Shown: positions 1-10,689, counted from the first letter of the stretch. The stretch: DNA of 64,000 bases from Russula earlei (GCA_025769875.1 JAGFNK010000269.1:1-64000), one strand, 5' to 3'. Notes: generated by a model not told the origin, from the sequence alone. Program-made: numbers and translations.

Positions 1-667
1 CTGGAGGCCAGTGTAGCGAGGGGACTTTAAACAAGGTGGTCGTAGAAGAGTACCTTGGAGGTGAGGGGAATCTTTAGACTGAGCAGTCGCGGGGGAGTAC
101 CCAGGAAGATGAGAGTATCACAAATGGACAGTCTGATGACTGCCATGCTTCATTGGGGCTTATATACAGTGTACAGAGTCGATTACAAAGAACTGGGACT
201 ATTCTAGACTCTTTGGTACCATCCAATAGGACTACAGAGGCATAAACTTGCTTGTGTCAAGTTTCAGGCTTACTGAGCGCATTACTGATCATTGTGGAGC
301 GATGACATCATTATGATGTCACTGTGGGGCGCTTAGTGAGCCTATGAGGTCACTGTGGAGTTGCTCAGTCAGCCATGATGTCATTGGAGCCTTGATGACG
401 TCAGATGATTTATGCAACAGTTTCTAAGAGTTTGTGCCACTGTTTCGGGTCCATGGTGGCTGGGTGGCCATGTGGCTGCCACGCGATGATTACCTGATTA
501 GGAAACGGGTGCCTGGTCGTGTTATAGTGCCTTTGCAATAGCAATATCTTGTACCACAGGAGGGATAGCCCAGAAAATGGAAGGGAGTCGGCAATGCAAA
601 GTGAGAGAGGTCTTTCTTGAGTAAAATAGGACAATCCTCGGCCAGGACTTGGCCTTGGTTCGTAACA
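1..667 (-). repeat. LTR-like repeat F, copy 1 (cut by window edge)
   Basis: This stretch is repeated, in the same orientation, at about 3310-3993. Read on the minus strand it starts TGTTACGAACC at 667 and carries a TATA-like box (complement of positions 155-168) followed by a C/T-rich leader. That is the layout of an LTR promoter. It also holds TGACGTCA-type palindromes near 398-404. The other end lies beyond the left window edge, so neither length nor target duplication can be checked. It could be a solo LTR or the 3' LTR of a short element whose 5' LTR is the second copy. Open frames inside it are conserved only because the DNA is repeated. Confidence 0.6.
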
Positions 668-668
668 G

Positions 669-791
669 CCACCCCCCAGAGCAAACATCATCAGCTCCAA
701 GTGGGTCTTCAAGGCCAAGAAAGACACTTCCGGGAATGTCATGCACGACAAGGCATGCCTCATTGCCCAGGGCTTCAGCCAGATTGGTGTC
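669..791 (+). pseudogene. Copia reverse-transcriptase fragment
   Basis: Frame 1 from 669 reads a short piece of Ty1/Copia pol. It has the residues PPP-ANII-SKWVFKAKKD, then the LIAQGFSQIG block at the start of the reverse transcriptase, as in the two Copia-B elements at 47300-47410 and 62170-62330. It begins abruptly after the end of LTR-like repeat F at 667 and loses similarity after SQIG, before the first catalytic aspartate. It is a relic of about 40 codons, probably cut on its left by insertion of the F repeat. Confidence 0.75.
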
Positions 792-1120
792 ATGAACCAC
801 TTCCCGGAGAGGGCCCTTGAAGGACCCTTCCTTATTAGAGGAAACCCAGCCTCTATAGTGTCACCCTGTTCACATGAACAAAAGGGGTGAGTAGAGGTGT
901 CCACAATATTGTGCATGCATTGTTGCGTGAGCGGTTCTCGGCACAATCAACATACAGCAAGCCCCACTTAGTGGCAACCCTTTTAGCAATACTAAGGACC
1001 TTAATATAAGTATTAGGGTCAACTCTAATGACCCTAATAGAACTATATAAGGGGCCTTATAAGCAACTCTATTCCCTGAACCAAACTACAAGTCCTCAAA
1101 TGACTGGCCTTAAACTAACT
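792..1120. other. Unassigned intergenic sequence
   Basis: I see no gene here. The sequence is A/T-rich with short direct repeats around ATAAGTATTAGGG and an ATATAAGGG motif near 1045. It may belong to a decayed LTR. Confidence 0.4.
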
Positions 1121-1600
1121 AACAGTAAGTGAATCAGGTGCTTTGCATGTGTACTAAGGCAGTGAACATGTGGACAGTAATGGCTCTTACTCATCAAGAG
1201 GAGCCTTCTTACTCAGCAGCTTACTGAGCATGACTGAGCATGCTCAGTAAGCATACTCCGACTTCTTACTCATCCATCAATTGTGCTTGATAACAAGGTT
1301 ATGACTTGTTCCCTATTTAGCAGTTCTCTTGAAGTATATAAGTGCTCAATAAAGTAGCAGACAGTCTTCAGACTGTCCATTTGTTTATGGCACTCTCTAT
1401 TCCTGGAATACTCCTTTAAGGACCATCCCCTTGTGATCATTCTGGCCTCTTCCCTGTGTAACTTCTCGATACTACCAGTAACCATACCTCTTTGGTACTT
1501 GGTACTGCTTTGGACCCTACTTCTCGCTCACACCGTCTTGGATGTCTATTGACTCGTCTTTGAACTTCTCCCTTGCTCTTGAACTGGATTGTTCAACAGT
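1121..1600 (+). repeat. LTR-like promoter segment
   Basis: This interval has the layout of an LTR: palindromic repeats upstream, a TATA box with a following AATAAAG (AGTATATAAGTGCTCAATAAAG at about 1334-1355), then a C/T-rich leader ending near TTCAACA at 1598. No second copy occurs in the window and I could not define a target duplication, so the boundaries are estimates. Confidence 0.4.
1219..1252. repeat. Perfect 14-bp inverted repeat
   Basis: GCTTACTGAGCATG at 1219-1232 and its exact complement at 1239-1252 flank a 6-base loop. The pair sits about 90 bp upstream of a TATA-like box and could be a cruciform or a regulatory site in an LTR-like promoter. Confidence 0.8.
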
Positions 1601-3300
1601 GAGTCTTGACAACATCAGTCACAGTGCCATTTTCAAAGTCTGATTTGTCACTGCACTGTGAATCTGTGAAGATGGTTGAGGCAGTGGGCAAAGTTTTCAG
1701 GTTACATACTGTATTTTATGTATGTATGTACCTAAGATATCACACTCACAACCATTAAGTAAAGTATCTATATGGCTCAAAGTCAGTACTAAGGAGTGTG
1801 TGGATTGTACAGTGGGTATCCATAGGGAAAATATGGATGAGTCTTGTAGGTTCCATCATTAAGACTGCAAAGGGCCTTTAATGTGGAACCTGAAAGCAAC
1901 AAGAGGGTTTTCCTTGATGTGCCATCCATCAATAACAACTAGGGCTGCCAACTGTACCCATACACATACAGTTTACAGCTACTGTAATATGGTATCCCAT
2001 ACTGTACCATACAGGTAGTGGAAGTGTACCCTGACAGTACAGTTGCCAGTACAGTAAGTTACCTGTACTGTACTGTATAAGGGATGCCATCAAGCCATAT
2101 ATACAGGCCATATATTAGTTGTACTCAATTGCAAGACAAACCCTGCTGATGTCTCAACTGTCTCATGTATCTCACTCCATATTGGTCTGACTTGTTGTCA
2201 CTGCTCACATATGTGGTATCCATCCATGGTGACTTGGTGTTGCCTAGCACCTGGGCAGGCTTTACCAGGCCCAACTTGACAGCATGAACAAAAAAAAAAG
2301 CCCAAATGCATGACCTTGTAAACAAAGGGTGGTGAGTGGCACTCTGCCAGTGATGTCGGAGCCATGGCAACATGCTAGCTGACAGTAACATGAGATACAA
2401 TAAAATCAGTGTACAGTACTGCATCTGATAATCCTCAAACAGATGGCATGTGATTTTGACACTGGCATCTACTTGTCACTGGTTGACACCTCATTAATGT
2501 TCCCAACCCTTGCCATTTTGGGTACAAAGGGAGACTGCCAATTGCCCTGCCAAGCGATGCTTCTTGCAGCCAGTGTGTGAGTGGCAGTTTGGATGGGAAC
2601 AAGGGAAAATGCCATCTGACACCCAGATGGACATCACTGACAAAAGGTTGACTGTCAGTGTGGGGTGCCAAGTGTGGATTTGAACCTACATTTCACCCTG
2701 GCCATGGGCTATACCACATGGGGCTTTCTCAACTTCAACACAGGTGTTGGAACTCATGTTTGGACATGAATAATTGACAGTAGAGGAACCCATTTTTCCA
2801 CTGTGCTTGCAATGGCCCATGCCAGCAATGTTTGTGGTTGATGTCATCTTGTAACTTTCGCTTATTGTACCAGTGGCTGTGCTACTTGGGCCCCCATCGT
2901 GTGAACACTGTTGTGGGCCTCCCCAATCCCACAACACACTAGGGGTATGGGGTCAGGGGGCCATGGTTGTGAACATGATTTGTGACAATAGTGTGCCATC
3001 CCCTCTTGTGCTGATAGTGTGAGTTGGAACTTCAAAGGAAATTGCATGAAGGTTAAGGACGATGCATGAGCCTGCAAAAGATTCAATGGAGAGCAACCAT
3101 GGGAAGGCAATTGCTGCAATGGGGGAGTTTCCTGCACCAAGATAGAACCCAGCAATAACACAGAGTGTCAAGACACATACTGCTGATCACTAAGGACTCA
3201 GGAGCAGGTGGGCAAGGGTCAGAACAGATGGTATGTGGCATAGACGGCATTGAACAGGAGGACGAGCCAAATGATGAGGAGGTACCAGAAGGGGACTGGT
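1601..3300. other. Repeat-derived sequence, no recognisable gene
   Basis: No frame carries a family I recognise. Minus-strand frames between 2125 and 3448 are open for 60-120 codons but have atypical composition. Positions 1909-1960 (CCTTGATGTGCCAT, then TAGGGCTGCCAAC) recur in inverted orientation at about 5800-5850. The segment 1950-2100 is dense in CTGTA/TACAG palindromic motifs, so a decayed element with inverted ends is possible. A run of nine A lies near 2290. Confidence 0.4.
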
Positions 3301-3309
3301 AGGTGTTGC

Positions 3310-3993
3310 AAGAGACAGAGGCGAAGACTAGAGGCCAGTGTAGTGAGGGGACTTTAAACAAGGTGGTTGTTGAAGAGTACCTTGAGGACAAGGAGGGGGA
3401 CTTTAAACAAAGTGGTCGCTGAGGAGTACTTTGGGAGGAGAGTATCACAAATGGACAGTCTGATGACTGCCATGCTACATTGGGGCTTATATACTGTGTA
3501 CATGGTTAATTACAAAGAACAGGGACTATTCTAGACTCCTTGGTACCGTCCAATAGGACTGCAGAGGCATAAACTTGCTTGTGTCAGGTTTCAGGCTTAC
3601 TGAGTGTATTACTGATCATTGTGGAGCAATGACATCATTATGATATCACTGTGGAGTGCTTGGTGAGCAGATGAGGTCAGTGTGGAGTTGCTCAGTCAGC
3701 CATGATGTCATTGGAGCTGAATGATGTCATATGAGTTATGCAACAAGTTGTAGGAGTTCATGCCACTGTTTCAGGTTCCTGGTGGCTGAGTGGCCATGTG
3801 GCTGCCACGCAATGATTATCCAATTAGGAAATGGGTGCCTGGTCATGTCATAATGTCTTTGCAATAGCGATATCTTGTACCACAGGAGTAGTAGCCCATG
3901 AAATGGAAGTGGGTTGGCGATGCAACGTGAGATGGTTCTCTCTTGAGTGAAACAGGATAATATATGGCCAGGACTTGGCCTTGGTTCGTAACA
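3310..3993 (-). repeat. LTR-like repeat F, copy 2
   Basis: Second copy of the repeat at 1-667, same orientation, also starting TGTTACGAACC on the minus strand (3993). The TATA-like box is at about 3484-3496 on the plus strand, read as its complement. The left boundary is uncertain. A short GGACTTTAAACAA unit occurs twice between 3347 and 3410, a local tandem not seen in copy 1. If copies 1 and 2 are the LTRs of one element, its interior (668-3300) codes for nothing recognisable. Confidence 0.55.
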
Positions 3994-4021
3994 CAGAGGG
4001 TGACTAGACGGAGGATGGAGG

Positions 4022-4642
4022 TTAATCATGAACAGGAGGGAAGACAGCAAGTGAGTGGACTGAATGAGGATGAATGCCTGTATAGGGCATGTACTTGAGA
4101 GAAATGAACACTCCCATCAATGGTTTAACAATGTGAGATGTACCATGCATGATAAGGATAGACTCCACCATGGTCACAAGAAGCTGAGTGCAACCTTTTG
4201 AAAAATATACCATTTGACACAGTCGCTCTCTGTGTAATGAAAGTCAAGAGCTGTTTGGGTACCGACAAAGAGCAAGGAACTAGAAACATTTGGGTGAGTG
4301 GCATGACCAGAGTTAGCTTTAATGAAAAAGGACAGACATCTGCATGGCAACTGCGAAATAGCAGACAAAAAGGAAAATCCACTTGGAATAAAACCCATTT
4401 GGCTTCCTGAATGAGGGTGGAGGATGTGGGCAGAATTAGAGAAAGATTCAAGGATGGACATATGACCAGATGGCATCCACCTCTTGATCAATTGTGATCA
4501 CAATGTCCCAGATGAGAAAAGTGAGAGTGGTGACTGCAAGATGGCGATGGTCAGCAGGATGATGCTTTGGGAGTCTGATGACCTGACCTGAGCTCAGGTC
4601 AACACTGTAAGAGCCCTGGTATGGAAAATCATCATGAGACAT
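4022..4642 (-). pseudogene. DUF6533-type membrane protein, decayed 5' part
   Basis: The minus-strand frame from 4642 encodes 64 residues in which HRHLAVTTLTFLIWD, ITIDQEV and IW follow each other. This matches the conserved first membrane segment of basidiomycete DUF6533 proteins (a hydrophobic run, D, a few residues, then D-E and IW). After a plausible short intron (GT in the Tyr-Val region, AG near 4411) another frame continues with KWVLFQVDFPF, and a third with VESILIM, both resembling later membrane segments. Continuation needs frame changes and passes stops, and the C-terminal half is missing. DUF6533 proteins are multi-pass membrane proteins of unknown function, amplified in agaricomycetes. 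I read this as a truncated pseudogene. Confidence 0.6.
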
Positions 4643-4858
4643 GGGTGGGAGGGGAAGAAAAAGGAGGGTGTGGATGAAGGAAAAGAGCCATGTAAAAGGG
4701 AGGGATGAAAGAAAAGGATTTGTAGAGAGTTGGACTCAGATATCATTGTCATTCATTGAGTTTAATCAAAGTTTTTTGACCATAATAACCTATAATGCCA
4801 TATTATGGCTGTCTTCTACCCCATACCGTACTGTATAGGCTGCTGAAGTGGAAGCAGA
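4643..4858. other. Short spacer before solo LTR
   Basis: No gene is seen. The sequence contains CCATACCGTACTG-type motifs that continue, after the solo LTR, at 5737-5820. It is the target into which that LTR element inserted. Confidence 0.4.
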
Positions 4859-4863
4859 TGGTA

Positions 4864-5731
4864 TGTTACACCATTTTCCTTTTATGTTTACTTCTTACCT
4901 TTCGCTATGGACTGCTTACTTTCGTACGTCCCTTTACTTACTGGTCTTGTGATCCCTTACGTCTTGTGATCCCTTCTCTGTTATCATGTGATCCATACAC
5001 GTCCAGGTAACACTGGATTGCTGTTACTTTCCCTTTGTTTGGTTCTCTTTCCATTTATATTTGCTTCTTAGTTTTGACTGTGCAATGCTGCGCACTTACT
5101 GTGCAGCGCAGTTACTTGGTTCTGACTCATTCGTGGCCTCATTCCTATGACTCCTACTTATTATGACTCCTACTATACTAGTAGCACAGTCAAAGCACAG
5201 CTATTGCTGCGCTTCTCCTGTATATATAAAGCCCAATACTTTGAGACCAAAGCCCTAAGCTTGGTCTCTTGTAGAGTCCAACCTATCTTCTCCAAAAACA
5301 CTTTGCTCCTAATCCTCAAACCACATCCACATCTCCATCTCACCAACTCTTCACACACACCAACTACCATCTACTCTACCTATCCCTTCCTTCCCTAAGA
5401 GTCTCTCTTCACTCCACTGAGAAGAGCTCTCCTCCTTTAAGACCTACCTTCCTCTACTCTCTTTGCATTGTTCAAGGTCTCTGACAGACTTGAACACATA
5501 TAGCTAGTGGAACCAGCCCTAGTCTATCCCATTACAAACTTACCCTAGCTTCTCAATGGACCGAGTCGTACTAGGAAGGGTCTATTGGCCATAACCTGCT
5601 TAGCATAAAACACTTCAACCGCTGCAGGGATCCTTACTCTTTATACACGGGAACCAGCCTGTCTCTTGAACACATCTCTACTATCAACTTGTCTTCACAC
5701 TTGAGAACTGACACGGCTCGTTACCGTGACA
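4864..5731 (+). repeat. Solo LTR with 5-bp target duplication
   Basis: An 868-bp LTR starts TGTTACACC and ends CCGTGACA, the canonical TG...CA ends. It is flanked by the direct 5-bp duplication TGGTA at 4859-4863 and 5732-5736. It contains a TATA box (TATATATAAAGC at about 5220-5231) and a long C/T-rich leader, so it reads on the plus strand. No internal region or partner LTR is present, so this is the product of LTR-LTR recombination. The superfamily (Gypsy or Copia) cannot be told from the LTR alone. Confidence 0.85.
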
Positions 5732-5736
5732 TGGTA

Positions 5737-6543
5737 TGGGTAACAGTACAGATAGTAGCCATATACATACCATCTCAAGTATGTCTGTAGCTGTATATGG
5801 TATGGTTGGCAGCCCTAATAACCATGGCACATCAAGGAGTGACTGGCAGATCTGACAAAAACTTGTATGGTTTCAAGCTCCACTCAGCAAGAACTGGTAG
5901 GTGTGACATCATCATGCACAAAATCCCCCCTCAGAAGGGACTCCTTCAATAATCAATATCTCATTGTAAAAATGGCTGAACACCTTTAGATATCATATAT
6001 TAGATGGTGTGAATAGTACCAGGTCACTAGAAGGCCTCTGAGGTGGGATACAAAAGTGACAAATGACTGGGGGTGATGAATGTACAGTATGTGTCACATT
6101 TGAATGTGACAACACACTGCTGAAAGCAGACTGGTTGTATGAGTCAGCGTGACAATCCATGATGAAAGTTTTGAAACTCCCAATTTTTGGACTTGCACAA
6201 TTGGCTTTCTTCCAACACAACCACCCATCCATTTTATACCAAAGTGATGCTCCAGGGGGCTAGTTCATATATTATCACATCAAATCCAAAGACCAATCAT
6301 AAAAATGTGTTGTTGATCCTTTTCTATTTGTAATTTAGTAAAAGCATTGAAACTCCCCACTCATGATAGTACAGGCCATGGGTGACAGGTGCTCTTCATT
6401 GCACTTATGCTGCTGCAAGTCCAGACAATCACCTTTTTCCAGGACACTACATCCTGACTGGTGAGCTTTTGCCTGTATGTCATGTTGGACATGCAGCCAC
6501 CAGGTTGGACAAAGCCAGACTGTTTTTGTTCATTTTCCCTCAG
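5737..6543. other. Intergenic, inverted-repeat remnant
   Basis: Positions 5737-5850 contain CATAC/GTATG-rich palindromes and an inverted copy of the 1909-1960 motif. The rest is A/T-rich without a convincing gene; the minus frame at 5993-6232 shows no recognisable domain. Confidence 0.4.
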
Positions 6544-6545
6544 TA

Positions 6546-6760
6546 CAGTTGTCTCCCTCTTTATCCCACATAACCCATAACCCCTTATATCCCATATGAT
6601 TTTGGGAATCCCAAATTGGTATGCAGGCAGATTGGTCCCATAACCCATAACTCCCTGATAACCCATTACCCCATACATTTTAGAGAGGAAATACCATACA
6701 TTTTCAGCATGATTAGATCAAATTACTACATTAATTTTTGAGCCAATTTGATGTAACTGC
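6546..6760 (+). repeat. Terminal region of a pogo-like element (left end)
   Basis: The sequence CAGTTGTCTCCCTCTT starts right after a TA at 6544-6545. It is followed by about 200 bp that recur, inverted, at about 36180-36390, where the end is again followed by TA. A TA target, a CAGT-type terminus and a transposase C-terminus just downstream fit a Tc1/mariner-pogo element. Repeated CATAACCCATAAC motifs lie inside the end. No matching right end is found nearby. Confidence 0.65.
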
Positions 6761-6855
6761 CAAGAACAAAGTGAAAAAAAAACTTTGCCTTGTCCTCTTC
6801 TCCATGGGAAAGAAGCATAGCCCTTTACAGGTCCTGAAAAAAGGCCTGGCCACCC

Positions 6856-7139
6856 TTGAGGAAAAAATCAAGGAGAAACATAACAAGCTTACATCTTGCT
6901 GAGATCAATGGTGGCAATGATGATGTGCATGATGATGCTCCCACTGAGGATATTCCAAGCTGCTGTGAGGTTCTGAAAGCTGCATCATTTATTAATAGGT
7001 ATATTGATGGGCTGGATGATCCCATTGCACAAAAGATGGAAGCACTGCTTTACTCTTTTGGATGACAGCTACAGTTGGATACTCAAAAGAACATGGTGCC
7101 ATCTTCAATTACTAGCTATTTCAAGCATCTCTAGCTTAG
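6856..7139 (+). pseudogene. Pogo/CENP-B-like transposase, C-terminal relic
   Basis: The frame reads an acidic linker (INGGNDDVHDDAPTED), a helix block ending KMEALLYSFG, then a TGA at 7063-7065, and continues in frame with QLQLDTQKNMV and ITSYF to a TAG at 7137-7139. From memory, fungal pogo-like (DDE_1/CENP-B) transposases end with a similar ASFGRQ...ITDYF block, so the TGA probably replaced a CGA arginine codon. The DDE core and DNA-binding domain are absent. The adjoining terminal repeat at 6546 supports the call. Alternative: another basidiomycete DDE family with the same tail. Confidence 0.6.
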
Positions 7140-7196
7140 AATTACATCAGATGCACATGACAATAGGAAGACCTCCCTCACTACATTTGGAAGGAC

Positions 7197-7673
7197 CATT
7201 CTGGTTGAGATCGCCGCGTTGCCAGCGAGCACTCGCACTTCGTTCACCCACGTCAACAATAATACGTGACCCAGCACCGCCACGGGCGATAACGACTCTC
7301 ACGATGCAGCGGCAGGGATCGTCCCTGACGTGGATGGGCCTGGGCCTGGCAATGGTGGCACTGGCGACGGGGTCGAGGATGTGCGTGCTCCGTCGTCGCC
7401 TGAGGACAAACAGGTGGAGGGAAAAAAAGTAGGTGGTGGCGGTGGCGGTGGCGGTGAGGGTGAGTGAGGGCGAGGGCGATGACGGAAGCGGAGGAGCGAG
7501 CAAAGGTGTAGTGGAAGGAGAGGATGAGGCGGCTTTGATGGTGACCCTTCCGCAGGTTCCCCAGATGCTCTTGCAGTTCTTGCTCGTCTCGGGACGTTGA
7601 AGGTCGACGGCGTTCGAGCCCGAGGCAACGGTGGGTCGCGTGAAGGAGCTCGCGTGGAACTCTTGGCCGAACG
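7197..7673 (+). pseudogene. UBL3-like ubiquitin-fold protein, fragment
   Basis: Two exon-like blocks are visible. The first (about 7207-7429) encodes a Gly/Asp-rich linker (VPDVDGPGPGNGG, EDVRAPSSPEDKQVEGKK) and is followed by a GT. The second starts after CCGCAG at 7555 with PQMLLQFLLVSGR, a TGA, then TAFEPEATVGRVKELAWNSWPN, and ends at a good donor (GTACGT at 7674). The LLQFLLVSG-R and VGRVKELxWNxWP pattern is the start of the membrane-anchored ubiquitin-fold (UBL3/MUB) domain. Two in-frame TGAs (about 7262 and 7597) fit former CGA codons. No further exon follows. It is a broken gene fragment, GC-rich against its A/T-rich left neighbour. Confidence 0.65.
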
Positions 7674-8385
7674 GTACGTGCCTCCCCTATGCCTCGTCGT
7701 CCGCTATCTACGCCCCTGTCGTCAAATGAAAAATTATTGACCTGTTAGAGAAATGCCATAGCCCAGAAATCATGGGCGGAGCACGCATGGTATGTACCGT
7801 ACTCGAAGGTAGAGGCAAACCTATATACGTGAAAAGATTAGGTGGTAACTAAGGAGAAAGAGAGAAGAATAAGACAAATTCCCTGAAACGCGAGACGAAC
7901 GGGGGGCGCGCGTGGTCGAGAACGATCGATACGAAGATCTAACTAGAAGGAAAGGAAAAGTAACTAAGAGGGGAAAGGAGCAGGGTCGGACAGGCGGGAT
8001 TGGAGGAGGAAACGCCGTTCACTGGAAACGAGCGCGGTGGCTCGGTGGATATTCTTCCGCCTTTCGTTTTGGGGTTTTGTGGGCTTATAGGCGAAGGCGG
8101 GGGGCGTTGACGATGTGCGCCTGCGTCTTGCGTGGACGGTCGAGACGGCAGGTGTGTGTGCGAGCGAGAGAGGGAGAGAAAGAGATAGGGTGTGTGTGTG
8201 TGTGTCGACGGGCGCGTTCCGGTAGGGCGATTCCGATCCAATTCGCACGTAACGCCGCAAGGGTGTCGTTACAATACAGTAACTAGAGTGACTCGAATCA
8301 AATAAGGACAATCGCACAGAAGATTAATGATATCAGATATTAATTTGATGGGGAGCATAAAGAACTCAGCGATCCTGCCTAGGTC
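7674..8385. other. GC-rich intergenic with simple repeats
   Basis: No gene is recognised. A purine-rich GAGAGAGGGAGAGAAAGAGA run and a GT repeat lie at about 8160-8203. Frames open on both strands reflect base composition. Confidence 0.4.
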
Positions 8386-8945
8386 CTATTCCCAACGGTG
8401 GACAGCCACAGGGTGACCAGAGAGTTGTCGCGCGGCGACGAATCCTTCGATATATTTCGGAACCGATTCCAATGGCTCGAGGCCCTCCAAGAAAATGTTC
8501 TGGAGCGCGGGTAAGACTTCTGTTACTCGTTCATCCGCGAGCTCTTCCCAGGCTTGGAAGACATGTCGCGCGGCTTGATCGGATAGGCGCAGGTCCTTCA
8601 CAGCAGTGAACGGGTCCAGGAATTCCAGCCATTGAGTGGCGTCCATGTCATATTTCCAGTGTAATCGAAAAACATCATCCACGATGTCGAGCTGAATCAA
8701 TGTGGAAAGGGGAAAGAATGCGCTGCAGACCTGGGCAAGCGGTAAAAGCCGCTCATCCAACTCGCTGCACCAGATTTCCAACGAGAGCACCGGGAACCGA
8801 TTTGTTTCTCTGGAAATTGCGAATCGAATTGCACTATCGGAAGTGCGCACGGTTGCTCTGTCACATGGATTCTACTTGACTGATCAACCGGTAGAGTTGT
8901 GGGAGGATAAAATCGATGTCCATGAAGAATCTTACGTTCCCAAAA
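8386..8945 (-). pseudogene. F-box family, truncated C-terminal copy
   Basis: The minus frame 8850-8386 encodes the leucine-rich C-terminal third of the F-box family found complete at 55817-57403, including LDPFTAVKDLRLS and a VPKYIEGFVAAR...GHPVAVHRWE ending. Upstream, 8945-8855 still reads FFMDIDF-LPQLYRLISQVES, but a small deletion at about 8868 removes several codons and shifts the frame. Similarity stops at about 8945. The F-box and the first two thirds are missing, so this is a 5'-truncated pseudogene. Confidence 0.85.
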
Positions 8946-9249
8946 GCAATGAATATACAACATCTGCACCGGTAAAACTCCCGAAACCCGTCATGGAAGA
9001 GGACCGGCAATGGCAATGCCTAACATCGACATGTCGAAGCCAGATTCAAAGCCGCAAATGGAACAACAGCACGCAGGCTAACGGCGTAGCGGTGACCAAG
9101 GTGACAGCAAGCGCTGCGATCATGGTGGAGCACACTCATTTAGGTGTGTTTTCTGTCACTCCCTCTTCCCATCTGTGGCCCTTCATTTATACTTCATATT
9201 CTTCCGTCTTTTGCACGTTGCGGTTGGCTTGTCGATAGACTGATCCCTC
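8946..9249. repeat. Duplicated non-coding block (partner 55025-55390)
   Basis: The segment shares blocks with 55025-55390 in the same orientation, for example the AGGCTAACGGCG stretch at 9077-9088 and the AGCAAGCGCTGCG stretch at 9107-9119. No gene is recognised in either copy. It ends in a C/T-rich tract. Confidence 0.6.
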
Positions 9250-10136
9250 ATTCGTGGACCAACGTGGGATCGAAATCATGTGTGATGATGGTCATCGCAA
9301 CCCATGAGCGAGAGAGATGGTCGGGTTCCTCACTGGACACATGAAGACAAAGGTGGATTGTTCTCTTGTCCGCATGCTTTCCGAAAGTAAGAACGAAGGG
9401 AGCGTAACGAGCCGAAGTATCCGCCGCGCTCGTTCCTCTCATCGGAATGGCAATCAGCGAGAGGAGGCCTCTTCCGTGTCTCGTGCTCTCCTCGGCTACG
9501 ACCGAACGGTCCTGCTCGAAAAGGAAGGCGTCGAGCTGCGCGAGATACTCCTGATGTCGCGTCTTTGTGCGGCGTGGGCAGCTCGTTATTGATGGACGTC
9601 AGGAAGTCGTTCGATAACGCGTGAGCTGGGCCAGATCGCGTTAGTACTGTACCTATTGACAAGCCGAGAGTGTGTGAATAGACGGATCGAGGAGCAGAGG
9701 CTTGCCGTACGATTGGCGGAGGTGGAAAGGAAAGGAGACACGTAACCTGAACGATGTTCTCCAGGGCTTACTTGTCGTATACACGGCGGTATGTCAGCCA
9801 CGCCCATGTGCAATGAACCGAAGGTGATGAGATTGCAGTGATTGTAGCGATCGACGTATGCGCAAAGAAACTGCCCTCCTGGTCGATGGGGGGATCATTA
9901 GCAATGGCCCTGAAGAAGCTCATACCACGAAGAAGATTGCGTCGAACCCACCCGATAGGCGGCGCAAGTGTTTCAATTGCTCGAGGACGAGTTCTACCTG
10001 ATCGTTGACGTTCCTGTACTGATTAATGCGTGTAAGCACAGATAACACTGAAGGATGGTGAGTGGAAATGGGGAAAGAGCTCAGGACGCACGCGTAAGTA
10101 GCCCGTCGATCATCCTTCGAGTTCGGGTCGATGAAT
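9250..10136. repeat. Segmental duplication copy 1, left part
   Basis: This block resembles about 50400-51139. Clear shared stretches are those around 9433-9480 (against 50590-50640) and 10055-10136 (against 51060-51139). It is interrupted at 10136 by the Copia-A1 insertion and resumes at 19024. On the minus strand it holds relics of two exons seen better in copy 2: about 10024-9965 (an acceptor followed by NVND-VELVLEQLKHLRRLS) and about 9813-9750 (MGVADIP). Both are frame-broken here. Confidence 0.7.
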
Positions 10137-10521
10137 TGTTGAACCGGAACCCGAACGGATCAAAGAAGGCGAAGACCTTCATACAAGGTTCAAGATCCGC
10201 TCATAGATGTTACGTGTTAGACAGAACTTTAGTATATGCGCTTATGGGAATAGGGTTACGCATAGTACGCTATCTATCACAAGATGCAGCCTTATGCTGC
10301 GTCTAGAACGTTTCCACATCACGCGTCACTTAATGCGCGATATAGTGGACACCTGTAGTCACCTCTTTTGGACTTAGGAACAGCCCTGGGTCATAGAGGT
10401 ATAAATACCATACTTGTAGACGAGTATACACATCGCTCTACACCCCAATATCACTTGAGCATTAGCACAACCTCTAAGGTGGGTTGCTTGGCCTGTTAGC
10501 TGCGCTCTATGCTGCGCAACA
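10137..10521 (+). repeat. Copia-A1 5' LTR
   Basis: The 385-bp LTR starts TGTTGAACCGG and ends TGCTGCGCAACA. A TATA box (GGTATAAATACC) lies at about 10398-10409, so transcription would start some 30 bp later. The sequence is almost identical to the 3' LTR at 15569-15941 plus 19012-19023. Confidence 0.95.
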
Positions 10522-10533
10522 GGTTATGGGCCC
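10522..10533 (+). promoter_or_regulatory. Primer-binding site, half initiator-tRNA type
   Basis: GGTTATGGGCCC directly follows the 5' LTR. It is complementary to the anticodon stem-loop of initiator methionine tRNA (GGGCCCATAACC), the internal priming known for Drosophila copia, and not to a tRNA 3' end. The same 12 bases follow the LTRs at 26783 and 44253. Confidence 0.85.
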
Positions 10534-10689
10534 TGCAAGCCATGTGCCTTCATCGGCTGCAACGATGGCGAAGCATCCCTGAAGCCTGCATGCTGCGGCG
10601 AGCTAGTCTACCCTATGGGGAGACTATGTCGGCTTGTTTAATACAAATACTCTTACTGACGACCTCTAAGCCCTATTCTAACAGCTACA

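Noticed and set aside
410..946. 178-codon minus-strand frame as a gene
   Set aside because: It lies in LTR-like repeat F; similarity to 3736-4050 is DNA repeat identity and the right part is the antisense of a Copia fragment.
7912..8317. Overlapping frames of about 120 codons on both strands
   Set aside because: They cover purine-rich and GT simple repeats; composition explains them.
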